Source: Zhihengliuella salsuginis (lineage in GTDB: Bacteria; Actinomycetota; Actinomycetes; Actinomycetales; Micrococcaceae). Taken from it: DNA of 64,000 nt. Of the stretch, positions 9,208 through 18,300 are shown one piece after another (position 1 is the stretch's first letter; the number at the start of each line of letters is the position of its first letter). The notes under the pieces were generated by a model. That model saw nothing but the letters and a program-made list of their open reading frames with translations, ran no database searches and was not told the origin of the DNA. The stretch is from positions 175,807 to 239,806 of the forward strand of contig NZ_BMXK01000006.1 in NCBI RefSeq assembly GCF_014651715.1, written 5' to 3'. Position numbers and translations under genes: made by a program.

Positions 9208-10262
9208 CCGCGAACGCGCCGTTCATCGGAACGACGCAGCTGTCGGGCCACATCGTGGTGGTGTGCGGCGCCCAGCGCGCCGCGCGCCGCGCGGTCGCGC
9301 GCTACCGCAGCCTCGGCGCGGCGGTGACGACCGCCGTCGTCCCCTCGGAGATGGCCGGGCTCAGCCCCGCGTTGTCCCGCGCCAGCCTCATCGTCGCGGT
9401 CGACGACGGCAATCCCGGCTGGGACTTTCTGCCCGCGCTGGCGCGCGAACGGCGCGTCATGCTGGTGCAGGAGGAGGCGGCAGCCGAGCACGGCACCGTG
9501 ACCCTCGTCGGCGGCGGCCCGGGCGAGGCCGATCTGCTGACCGTGGCCGGACGCAAGGCACTGGCCCAGGCCGACGTCGTCTACTACGACCGGCTGGGGC
9601 CGGCCGGCATGGTCGGCGAGCTGGCCCCCGGCGCCGAACTGATCGACGTCGGCAAGACGCCCGGCCACCACAAGGTGCCGCAGGGGCGGATCCAGGACAT
9701 GATGGTCGCCTCCGCGCTGGAGGGGAAGTCCGTGGTCCGGCTCAAGGGCGGGGATCCGTTCGTGTTCGGGCGCGGCGGCGAGGAGGTCGAGGCCTGTGTC
9801 GCGGCCGGCCTGCCCGTCACCACGATTCCCGGCATCACGAGCTCGATCTCCGTTCCCGGAACGGTGGGCATCCCGGTCACGCATCGCGGTGTCGCGAAGA
9901 TGTTCACCGTCGCCTCCGGGCACCAGCCGTTCAGCGACGACGAGTTGGAGCACCTGGCCGGGCTCGGCGGGACGATCGTCGTGCTCATGGGGGTGGCCAC
10001 GCTGCCGCAGACCGTTGCGGGCCTGATCCGCAACGGCCTGGAACCCAAGACCCCGGCGGCCGTCATCGAGCGCGGGTACACCGACACGCAGCGCTCGACC
10101 GTGGCGACGCTGGATAAGCTGGTCATGGCGGCGGCCGAAGCCAAGTGCGCTTCGCCCGCGGTTGTTGTCATCGGCGACGTGGTCGCCGTCGGAAACGATT
10201 GGAAAGAACTGGCCGCGCACGTGGGTGCGGCGGCCGGATCGAGGGAGGACTCGCGCGCGTGA
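9204..10262 (+). CDS. cobA: Uroporphyrinogen-III C-methyltransferase (siroheme pathway)
   Basis: 352 residues. The last 250 form a SUMT domain: TLVGGGPGEADLLT, the VRLKGGDPFVFGRGGEE loop and IPGITSSISVPG. The first 95 residues look like a degenerate Rossmann domain of the CysG N-terminal type (HIVVVCGAQRAARRAV), though without a convincing nucleotide motif. It makes precorrin-2 from uroporphyrinogen III for siroheme, matching the chelatase across the divergent promoter. Start ATG overlaps the nirB stop (ATGA), so it is coupled to nirB. Confidence 0.88.
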   Translation: MTANAPFIGTTQLSGHIVVVCGAQRAARRAVARYRSLGAAVTTAVVPSEMAGLSPALSRASLIVAVDDGNPGWDFLPALARERRVMLVQEEAAAEHGTVTLVGGGPGEADLLTVAGRKALAQADVVYYDRLGPAGMVGELAPGAELIDVGKTPGHHKVPQGRIQDMMVASALEGKSVVRLKGGDPFVFGRGGEEVEACVAAGLPVTTIPGITSSISVPGTVGIPVTHRGVAKMFTVASGHQPFSDDELEHLAGLGGTIVVLMGVATLPQTVAGLIRNGLEPKTPAAVIERGYTDTQRSTVATLDKLVMAAAEAKCASPAVVVIGDVVAVGNDWKELAAHVGAAAGSREDSRA

Positions 10263-11455
10263 CGGACAAGAGCGAACAGGCTGGCTCCGAGGCGGAGCGA
10301 CCGGCCGGCTCGGCCTGCAGCCCGGACAAGCCGGACACCGTCGCGATCCCTGAGGCCGCGGGCGGATCGCTGACGGGCTTCCGGATCGGCGTGACCAGCG
10401 ACCGGCGCTCGGAGGATCTGATCGACGCGCTCGAACGGCGCGGTGCCGAGGTCCTGCACGCGCCCGTCCTGAAGATTGCCCCGATCGCCGAGGATGCCGA
10501 GCTCGTCAGGGAGACCCAGGAGCTGATCGCCGCCCGGCCCGACTACCTTCTGGTGACCACGGCGTACGGGATGCGCCGATGGGTGGAGTCCGCAGACGCC
10601 CACGGCCAGGGCGACGAGCTGACAGAGGTCCTCGAGAACGCGTCGATCTACGTGCGCGGGCCGAAGGCCCGGGGCGCCGTGCGCGCCGCCGGCTTCACCG
10701 ACGACGGCATCAGCGAGGACGAACGCACGTCGACCCTGGTGGACTCCGTTCTCGAGCTCGGGGTGGACGGCAGGACCGTCGCGATCCAGATGCACGGCTA
10801 CGCCGACCTGGACGACATCGCCCGCCTCCAGGCAGCCGGCGCCACCGTTCTCACCGTTTCCCCCTACCGGTGGGTGGTGCCCGAGGGCAGTGCGGAGAAG
10901 GTGGAGAAGCTGATCGACGCCGTGATCGGCGGCGGCCTCGACGTCGTCACTTTCACCGCTGCTCCCGCCGTCGACGCGCTCTGGAGCGCGGCCCACGAGC
11001 GCGGCCGCTACTGGGAGCTGGTCCGGGCCTTCCAGACCAACGTGGTCGCCGCGACCGTCGGCCCGGTGACGGCCCAGCCGCTCCAGGACGTCGGCATCGA
11101 GCCGCTGGTGCCGGAGCGGTTCCGCATGGGTGCGATGATCCGGCAGGTCGTCGAGTACCTCTCGGACCGCGGCACGCAGCGCTGCGCCACGGCGTTCGGC
11201 GAGCTGAGCATCCGCGGCAGCCAGGTCACGCTGGGCGGGGAGACGACGGAGCTCGGCTCGTCGCAATTGGCGCTGTTCCGGGCGATCGCGGACGCGCAGG
11301 GCGCGGTGCTCTCCCGCGCCGACCTGATCGGCATCCTGCCGGAGGGCCAGGGCGACCACGCGCTGGACATGGCGGTCAGCCGGCTCCGCCAGTCGCTGCC
11401 GAACCCGAAGCTCGTGGCCACGGTGATCAAGCGGGGCTACCGCCTCAACGTCTGA
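10259..11455 (+). CDS. nnaR: HemD-fold / winged-helix regulator of nitrite assimilation (NnaR-like)
   Basis: 398 residues: a HemD (uroporphyrinogen-III synthase-like) domain at about 40-290 and a C-terminal OmpR/PhoB-type winged helix (TTELGSSQLALFRAIADAQGAVLSRADLIG to VIKRGYRLNV). This is the architecture of NnaR of Streptomyces and Mycobacterium, which acts with GlnR at nirB. It starts at GTG 10259, overlapping the cobA stop (GTGA). The operon context fits NnaR better than a housekeeping synthase, although databases often call such proteins uroporphyrinogen-III synthase. Confidence 0.8.
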   Translation: MTDKSEQAGSEAERPAGSACSPDKPDTVAIPEAAGGSLTGFRIGVTSDRRSEDLIDALERRGAEVLHAPVLKIAPIAEDAELVRETQELIAARPDYLLVTTAYGMRRWVESADAHGQGDELTEVLENASIYVRGPKARGAVRAAGFTDDGISEDERTSTLVDSVLELGVDGRTVAIQMHGYADLDDIARLQAAGATVLTVSPYRWVVPEGSAEKVEKLIDAVIGGGLDVVTFTAAPAVDALWSAAHERGRYWELVRAFQTNVVAATVGPVTAQPLQDVGIEPLVPERFRMGAMIRQVVEYLSDRGTQRCATAFGELSIRGSQVTLGGETTELGSSQLALFRAIADAQGAVLSRADLIGILPEGQGDHALDMAVSRLRQSLPNPKLVATVIKRGYRLNV

Positions 11456-11569
11456 CATGTCGTCCCCCACGGTCGTGAGGACGGGGCGGCTGTGCGGGAC
11501 GTCGACGCTGTCACCGGTCCTCTGGACCTGTTCTTCCGATGACGCGCCGAGCGGCGGCGGGGACCGGGG

Positions 11570-11875
11570 TCAGCCGATGTTGGAGATGGCGCTGCGCGTG
11601 CGGGCCTGCGTCGACGTCGCGGTCTCGTCGTTGGTCTCCAGGGTCGACCGGATGAGCGCGATGATGTTCTTGACCTCGCTCGACGCGTTGCGCCAGCGGG
11701 TCTCGACCGCCTGGTACTCGGCGTCCGCCCCGTCCATCTGGAAGTCGGACATGGCCGCGCTGACCTGCTGGTCCCGCTCGCTCATGAGTGATTCGAGCCG
11801 GCTGACGAGCTGGCCGATGTCGGACTGCACCTGCGAGGAGGCGCCGGTGTCGAAGGAAATGCGATCCGTGGACAT
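11570..11875 (-). CDS. WXG100-family protein (ESAT-6-like)
   Basis: 101 residues, the size of the secreted ESX partner proteins, predicted as two helices. The central turn reads MSDFQMDGADAEYQAVETRW, so the canonical W-x-G is not present, and a YxxxE motif (YQAVE) follows the turn. Probably exported by the EccC/EccD machine as a dimer with the neighbouring WXG-like protein. The ATG at 11875 follows AAGGAG, which overlaps the stop of the upstream gene, so the two are co-translated. Confidence 0.72.
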   Translation of the reverse strand: MSTDRISFDTGASSQVQSDIGQLVSRLESLMSERDQQVSAAMSDFQMDGADAEYQAVETRWRNASSEVKNIIALIRSTLETNDETATSTQARTRSAISNIG

Positions 11876-11885
11876 GCTGGACTCC

Positions 11886-12305
11886 TTAGCGGTTGATGTT
11901 GACGCTGGCCGGCAGGGTGGACGCCGGCTCGGACGGGTTGATGACGGAGGCCGAGGCGTCGGAACCGCCGCCTCCTCCGCCGCTGAAGCGTGCGGCGTCG
12001 AAGTTCGCCGCCCCCTGGCTGCGGCTGGCGTTGTCCGCAGCCTCCTGGTCGCCGGTCTGCGTGGCGACATGCATCGCCTGCTGGCCCTCGGCGATCTTGG
12101 CCAGCGACTGGTTCAGGTCCGCGGAGATCTCGTCCGCGCGGGCCTTGAAGTTGTCGAACGCGGCGCGTCCGGCGCCGTTGAACTTGCCCTGCAACGGGGT
12201 CACTGCATCCACCAACTGGCGGACCAACGAACCGAGCTCGTCGTTGGATCCGGCCGTCTGCTGGTTCAGCGTCGAAAGCGTCGACGCTCCCATGTCAAAC
12301 TTCAT
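11886..12305 (-). CDS. WXG100-like protein with glycine/serine-rich tail
   Basis: 139 residues. The first 95 are helix-turn-helix, with FNGAGRAAFDNF at the turn (F-x-G in place of W-x-G). The tail holds a hexaglycine run and a proline/serine-rich end (INPSEPASTLPASVNINR). The ATG at 12305 stands 10 bases after GAGGAG; the GTG three codons earlier lies too close to that site. First gene of the two-gene minus-strand unit facing the secretion-machine genes. Likely a secreted substrate or partner; function inferred from the locus. Confidence 0.7.
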   Translation of the reverse strand: MKFDMGASTLSTLNQQTAGSNDELGSLVRQLVDAVTPLQGKFNGAGRAAFDNFKARADEISADLNQSLAKIAEGQQAMHVATQTGDQEAADNASRSQGAANFDAARFSGGGGGGSDASASVINPSEPASTLPASVNINR

Positions 12306-12405
12306 AACCGCCACTCCTCGTAGGCTTCAAAGATCAGATGACCAGGTCTCGTCAAAGAGCTTGATGAACCCTGATGCCGAGAACGCTATCAGCCGTCGTA
12401 ACCGT

Positions 12406-12455
12406 GGAACACCCGATACTGCGAAGCTGTGGATAACTTCGGATCGGGGTGTTCC
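12406..12455. promoter_or_regulatory. Large inverted repeat with a DnaA-box-like loop
   Basis: GGAACACCCGAT (12406-12417) pairs with ATCGGGGTGTTCC (12443-12455, one bulged base); an inner stem CGAAG/CTTCG (12422-12426, 12437-12441) encloses TGTGGATAA, an exact DnaA box on the opposite strand. It lies between the divergent WXG and EccD transcription units, so it may be an operator or a transcript hairpin. A near DnaA box, TTATCCACC, is at 12568-12576. Confidence 0.4.
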
Positions 12456-12559
12456 GGCATGACATCATGGGGGACGTAGCCGCCGTTGGCGCGGCCCGTG
12501 ACCCCATGCGGGGGCCGGGCCCGGCTTCCGCTCGGGACGTCGAGCGGCGGTACGAATCG

Positions 12560-12874
12560 ATGTCTGATTATCCACCCCCGGGTGTAGCACCGGCCGAGAG
12601 GAAGCACGTGGCCTTCGATTACGACCAGCAGATTCTGGAGTCCGTGTCGGTCCGGCGCGACCGCCTGCTCAAGTCCCTCCTCTTCGGTGCCGAGCGCACC
12701 CGCCGCACCTACAGCGACGGGGCCAGGCTTCTGCTGATCGGCATCGTGATCGCGGCCGTCGTCTGTGCCGGCTGCATCGGCTACTCCTTCGTCGTGGACC
12801 TCTTCGCCGCGCAGCAGGACCGGACCGGACTGGCGCTGCCGGCGCCCGGAGTCGTGCCGGGGGCCCGCGCATGA
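12560..12874 (+). CDS. Small single-pass membrane protein of the type VII locus
   Basis: 104 residues. A charged N-terminal part with QQILESVSVRRDRLLKSLLFGAERTRR is followed by one membrane helix (about 57-79, LLLIGIVIAAVVCAGCIGYSFVV) and a short outer tail. The ATG at 12560 is preferred because the upstream extension (from 12449) overlaps the inverted repeat and looks non-coding. Its stop overlaps the EccD start as ATGA, so it is translated with the secretion core. Topology and position suggest a stand-in for a missing core component, but I do not recognise the family. Confidence 0.65.
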   Translation: MSDYPPPGVAPAERKHVAFDYDQQILESVSVRRDRLLKSLLFGAERTRRTYSDGARLLLIGIVIAAVVCAGCIGYSFVVDLFAAQQDRTGLALPAPGVVPGARA

Positions 12875-14184
12875 GCGCCGGGTACACGCGCGTGACCATC
12901 TCGACTCCGACGTCCAACGTCGAGGCGCTCCTGCCGTCCCAGCAGGAGCTGGGCGCGATCATGCCCGACATCCTGCGGATCGCCGGCGCCGCGCCCGGCC
13001 TGGGAGGGCCCCGGGAGCTCACACTGACGCCCGTCGGCTCCGCGAGCCTCGCCCCGCAGGCGACGCTCGCGACGGCCGGCGTCCGCGACGGCACCGTCCT
13101 GCAACTCGACCGCCGCGACGAGGCCGTGCCGCACCCCGTCGTCTACGACCTGGCCGAAGAGGCCGAACGCTTCGCCGGCGGGTCTGCCGACCAGTGGACC
13201 TTCGACGCGCGCCGCCTCGTCAGCACGGTCGTCGTCGCAGTCCTCGGGGTCGCCGCCCTGGTGCTGGCGACGGCTTCGACCGCTCCGGCCACGCAGGTCG
13301 GTGCCGGCGTCGGACTCGCCGCGCTCGCCCTGCTGGGCGCGGCCGTCGTCCCGCGCGAACGGCTCGCGTGCGACGTCGAACTCATCGTCCTGAGCGGCGG
13401 CGCCATCGCCGCGACCTATCTCCTCGGGTCGGAGGCCGCGCCGTGGGGCGTCTGGCTGGCGCCGGCATGGATCGCGGCCGCGCTGATCGCGTGGCAGGCG
13501 GCGCGGCGCAGCTCCGGCGGCGCGCTCGTCACGGCCGCCACCGCCGTCGTGCTGGCCCTGTTCTGGGGCGGCGGGAGCCAGCTCTGGCCCGAGGCCGGCG
13601 TCGCAGCCGCCGTCGCCGGGGTCGGCACGGCGTTCCTGCTGGGGTTCGCGCCCCGCCTCGCGTTGGCCCTGTCCGGTATGAACGCACTGCACGACGCCGT
13701 CGCCCGCGGCGAGCGTCCGGCCGTCGCCCACGCGCGCCGCGCCTACGGGGACGCCCACCAGGGGCTCGTCGGGGCGGTCGTGATCTGCGCGCTCTCGCTC
13801 GGAGCGGCCGCCCACGGCCTGCTGACGAGCGGGGCGAACGGGTGGGGCACCGCGCTGGCGGTCCTGCTCATCGCCGTGACCGCCCTGCGTGCACGGAACC
13901 TGCCGCTGGCCCTCGAGCGCGCGGTGCTCCTCGGCGCGGCCGCCTTCGGCACCGCGGTCCTCGCCTACTCGCTGCGCGGGGCGGTCCCGGCGGCGCTGCT
14001 GGCCGCCGCCGTGCTCGCGCTCGCGCTGCTGCCGCTGGTGCTGCGACCGCTCGAGGTGCCCGAGCACATGGCGGCCGGCCTGCGCCTGAATGCCCGGCGC
14101 GCCGAGTCCGTCCTGACCGTCGCCCTGCTGCCCGTGCTGCTGGGGGTCTTCGACCTCTACCCGCAGCTCGCCGAGACGTTCTAG
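12871..14184 (+). CDS. eccD: Type VII secretion integral membrane protein EccD
   Basis: 437 residues. The N-terminal 90 form a ubiquitin-like YukD domain (VTISTPTSNVEALLPSQQELG, ending TVLQLDRR); the rest is about eleven hydrophobic helices in an Ala/Leu/Val-rich stretch from residue 105 on. EccD forms the channel-like part of the ESX membrane complex. ATGA overlap with the preceding small membrane protein. No EccB or EccE lies beside it, unlike mycobacterial ESX loci. Confidence 0.85.
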   Translation: MSAGYTRVTISTPTSNVEALLPSQQELGAIMPDILRIAGAAPGLGGPRELTLTPVGSASLAPQATLATAGVRDGTVLQLDRRDEAVPHPVVYDLAEEAERFAGGSADQWTFDARRLVSTVVVAVLGVAALVLATASTAPATQVGAGVGLAALALLGAAVVPRERLACDVELIVLSGGAIAATYLLGSEAAPWGVWLAPAWIAAALIAWQAARRSSGGALVTAATAVVLALFWGGGSQLWPEAGVAAAVAGVGTAFLLGFAPRLALALSGMNALHDAVARGERPAVAHARRAYGDAHQGLVGAVVICALSLGAAAHGLLTSGANGWGTALAVLLIAVTALRARNLPLALERAVLLGAAAFGTAVLAYSLRGAVPAALLAAAVLALALLPLVLRPLEVPEHMAAGLRLNARRAESVLTVALLPVLLGVFDLYPQLAETF

Positions 14185-14193
14185 GAGCGAGCC

Positions 14194-15300
14194 ATGAGCG
14201 ACGACCAGATGCCCCAGCGCTCCCCGGACCAGCGGTTCCCCGGCGGGTGGACGCCCGCCGCGCCGCCGCGCGCCCGCCCTCAGGAGCCGGCCCGCCCGCA
14301 GACCGAACCGCAGCCCGAACCGCGCCCGACGCCGCCCCCGCCCTCCGTGCCGCCGCGGTCCCGGCCGCAGCCGGCCGCGGAGGACGAGGAGCCGCTCGAC
14401 CTGCCGGACGAACTGCGGAAGCGGGCCGCCCGCCACGGCGACCCCCTCTGGCTGCGCCTGGCCCAGACGATCCGCCGCAGCATCGGCTCGGACTCGTTCC
14501 CCGGCGACTTCGCGGGCGCCCTCGACGCGTGCCAGCGCCCCGTCACCACCGGCCGGCGCATCGGCGTCGTCGGCGCGACCGGCGGCGCCGGGGCCTCGAC
14601 GCTCGTCGCCGCCCTCGCGCTCGTCCTCTCCGACGTCCGCGCCGACCACATCGCCGCCGTCGACGCCGTCGGCCGGCCGAGCGGACTGCTCCCGCGGCTG
14701 CCCGCCGGCTCGCCCCGCGGGGGGCTGGCCGGGCTCGCGGCGCTCGCCGGCGCGCACGGGGAGATCGGCCTGCACGAGCTGCGCGCCCACGCCGCGGCCC
14801 TGCCAGGGAATCTGCACCGGCTGACCCTGGACGCCGGCGACCGGCCACTGACCGCGGCCGACCGCGAGGGCCTGTACCAGGGGCTCAGCCGCACCTGCGC
14901 GGTGTCCCTGATCGAACTCGACGCGCACGCGGACCTCCGGCACCTGCACGCCCTGGTCGTCGCGGTCCCGGCCACCCCGGGCTCCGGCGGCGCGGCCGCC
15001 AGCCTGCTCGCCGGGATCCGGGCGTCCAGCCCGGGACTTCCCGTGCTGCCGGTCGTCGTGAACCCGCACGCCTGCCCGGCCTCCGACGTCCGCCTCGCCG
15101 AGGCGAACCTCGACGCCCAGCCCGTCTCCGCCACCCGGCGCAGGACGACGCCGGCGCACCACCTCGACCACGACCGGCACCTCGCCGCCGGGCTGGCCGT
15201 CGATCTGCGGCTCGTGGGGGAGCGGCGCCGCCTGCAGGTCGCCGCGCTCGCCGCCAACGCCCTCCACGCCGCGAGCGGCGCACCGGGAGACGCCGCGTGA
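14194..15300 (+). CDS. MinD/ParA-like P-loop protein of the type VII locus
   Basis: 368 residues. The first 75 are proline-rich (PQTEPQPEPRPTPPPP), then a SIMIBI/MinD-like domain from about 120. The P-loop reads GATGGAGASTLVAAL: the lysine expected before Thr/Ser is alanine, as in some CpaE/Ssd-like septum and pilus ATPases, so ATP hydrolysis may be weak or absent. Architecture resembles EspI-type proteins of ESX loci. It lies 9 bp after EccD, and its stop overlaps the EccC start (GTGA). A regulatory or positioning role is inferred. Confidence 0.72.
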   Translation: MSDDQMPQRSPDQRFPGGWTPAAPPRARPQEPARPQTEPQPEPRPTPPPPSVPPRSRPQPAAEDEEPLDLPDELRKRAARHGDPLWLRLAQTIRRSIGSDSFPGDFAGALDACQRPVTTGRRIGVVGATGGAGASTLVAALALVLSDVRADHIAAVDAVGRPSGLLPRLPAGSPRGGLAGLAALAGAHGEIGLHELRAHAAALPGNLHRLTLDAGDRPLTAADREGLYQGLSRTCAVSLIELDAHADLRHLHALVVAVPATPGSGGAAASLLAGIRASSPGLPVLPVVVNPHACPASDVRLAEANLDAQPVSATRRRTTPAHHLDHDRHLAAGLAVDLRLVGERRRLQVAALAANALHAASGAPGDAA

Positions 15301-18300
15301 GCCCGCAGGCAGACGAGAAGGCGGCCGACGGCGTCGTGCTGGTCCACCGCCCCGCCCGGACCACCAGCCCTGCCCGCGAGACCGGGACGTCGTTCGTGCA
15401 GCGGCCGCCGCACGTCGGCGACGCGGCCGGATCCGGCACCGGGTTCCTCGGCCTCATCCCGCTGCTCGGCGCGGCCGGGTCGATGACCGTGATGATGCTC
15501 TTCCGCGGGTCGCCGTTCGCCGCGGTCGGCGCCCTGATGATGATCGTGACCGTCACCGGCGCGATCGTCATGATGTTCTCCCAGCGCGGCAAGGCCGGCC
15601 GGCAGCGCCGCCACCAGCGCGACCGCTACCTCGAGTACCTCGAGGAGCGCCGGCACGACTTCCTCCTCGAGGAGCGCGAGCAGCGTCGCCGGGCCCAGGC
15701 CGGCGACCCCGCCCCGGCCGCCCTCTACGAGGTGGTCGGCGACCCGCACCGGCTGTGGGAGCGGCGCCGCCACCACCAGGACTTCCTGCGCGTGCGCCTC
15801 GGCGCCGGCACCACACCCGCCCGCGACCTGCGCCTCGAGGGCGAGACCGGGCAGGGGGAGCGGCCCGACCCGCACATGGACCAGGAGATGCGGTCCCTGC
15901 TGCGCCGGTTCGCCTCCGCCCCAGACATGCCCGTCACGGTCTCGCTCGCCGGGCACCACACGGTCTCGATCGTCGGCGACGAGGAGTTCGGGCACCAGGC
16001 CGTGCGGAACCTGCTGCTCTCCGCCGCCGCCCTGCACAGCCCCGAGGACCTGCAGGTCGCGGCCGCGGTCCCGCCCCGCCACCGCGGAGCCTGGGCGTGG
16101 CTGAACCAGCTGCCGCACGTCCTGGACCAGTCCCGGCCCACCGACCGCGGGCCGCTGAACCGCCTGGCGCCGTCGCGCGCGGCCCTGCGGGACCTGCTCG
16201 ACGAGTCGATCCGCGAGCGCTACCGGCGCTTCACCGCGGCGCGGAAGAACTTCCTCGTCGCCCAGCGCACCCAGGTGCAGCCGCGGCTCGTCGTCGTCGA
16301 CCTCGAGCACGCCGGCCGGGTCGAGAACCTGCCGCTGCCGGACGCGGGCCTGACGGCCGACGACCTCGCGATGACGGCCGTGCACCTCGTCGGCCGCCAG
16401 CAGGACGAGCCCGACGAGGTCTCCCTGCGCATCGTCCAGACGGAGACCGGATTCCGGCTGGAGGACTACACGTCCGACCCCCTGAACCCGCAGACGTGCG
16501 AGGGCGTCCTGTCCGCCTCGGACGGCGCGACGGCCGCGGGGATCGCCCGGATGCTCGCGCCGCTGCGCCTCTCGCCCGACTCCAGGGAGTACGACGACGG
16601 CGGCGATGCCGGACGCTTCACCGCCCACCTCGGCCTCGAGGACTTCACCGCCCGGGACGTCGAGCGGCTCTGGCAGCCCCGCGAGAACCCCGACTTCCTC
16701 AAGGTGCCGATCGGCGTCGACGACCGCTCCCGGCCCGTCTACGTGGACCTCAAGGAGTCCGCCCAGCACGGCATGGGCCCGCACGGATTGTGCGTGGGCG
16801 CCACGGGATCGGGCAAGTCGGAGCTGCTGCGCACGCTCGTGCTCGGCCTCGCCGTCACGCACCCGCCCGAGCTGCTGAACATGGTGCTCGTCGACTACAA
16901 GGGCGGCGCCACGTTCGCGCCCTTCGCCGGCATGCCCCACGTGGCCGGCATCATCACCAACCTCTCCGACGAGGCCTCCCTCGTGGACCGCATCTACGCG
17001 AGCCTCGAGGGCGAGGTGCTGCGCCGCCAGCAGGTCCTCAAGGACGCCGGGAACATCGCCAACATCACCGACTACCAGCTGCACCGGGCGGAGCGCGGCC
17101 ACGAGCTGCCGCCGCTGCCGCACCTGTTCGTGGTCATCGACGAGTTCGGCGAGCTGCTCGCCGCCCAGCCGGACTTCATCGACCTGTTCATGTCGATCGG
17201 GCGCATCGGCCGCTCCATCGGCGTGCACCTGCTGCTCTCCTCCCAGCGCATCGAGGCCGGCAAGCTGCGCGGCCTCGAGACCCACCTGTCCTACCGCCTG
17301 GGCCTGCGCACCCTGTCCGAGGGGGAGTCGCGGACCGTCCTCGAGACCCCCGACGCCTTCCACCTGCCGCCGCTGCCCGGGTACGGCTACCTCAAGGTGG
17401 ACACGACGACGTACTCCCGCTTCAAGGCCGGCTACGTCTCCGGCCCAATCGCCGCCGAGACGGAGGAACCCGAGGCGGCCGACGACGCGGCGAGCCCGCC
17501 CGTGCTGCCGGAGGCCTTCTACGCCCAGGACGCCGCCCGGCTGGGCGCGGCGGCGCCCGACCCCTCCGACGGCGCCGCCCCGGACGCGCAGCGCACCACC
17601 GGTGCCACCGTGATGTCGGAGCTCGTGGACATCGTCCGCGGGTTCGACCGGGTCACCGACGAGATCTGGCTGCCGCCGCTGCCGGACGCCGTCGCCCTCG
17701 ACACCGCCGCCGGCCACGGCGCGGGGGACGCCGCGCCCGGCCCCTGGCCGCGCAGCCGGCAGCTGAACGTGCAGATCGGCCTGCTCGACGACCCGGCCCG
17801 CCAGTGGCAGGGCCCGTGGGAGCTCGACCTCGCGCGCGCGGGCGGCAACGTGGTGGTCCTCGGCGGGCCGTCGACGGGCAAGTCGACGGCGCTGCGCACG
17901 ATCGCGCTCTCGCTCGCCGCCACGCACACCGTGCGGGAGGTCGCGCTGTTCGGCATCGACCTCAAGGGCTCGGCGCTGCTGCCGCTGGCCGACCTGCCGC
18001 ACGCGGCGGGGATGGCCGGGCGGACCTCGCGCGAGGCCCTGCGCCGCACGCTCGAGGAGGTGCACGACCTCATCGCCGAACGCGAGCGGCTCTTCGAGAT
18101 CCGCGGCGTCGACAGCCTGGCCACCATGCGGCGCCTGCACGCCGCCGGCGAGCTCGACGAACTGGACGTGGCCGACGTCGTGCTGCTCGTCGACGGCTGG
18201 GGGGCGCTGCTGGAGGAGTACGAGGAGCTGCAGGAGCTCGTCCACTCGATCCTGCGCCGCGGCGGAGGGTACGGCGTGCACGTCGTGGCGACCGCGACCC

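Noticed and set aside
10259..11455. Plain housekeeping uroporphyrinogen-III synthase (hemD)
   Set aside because: The C-terminal winged helix and operon position with nirB fit NnaR better; no other heme genes are adjacent.
12428..12576. A replication origin, because of one exact and one near DnaA box
   Set aside because: Only two boxes, no AT-rich unwinding element, and no dnaA, dnaN or gidB genes nearby.
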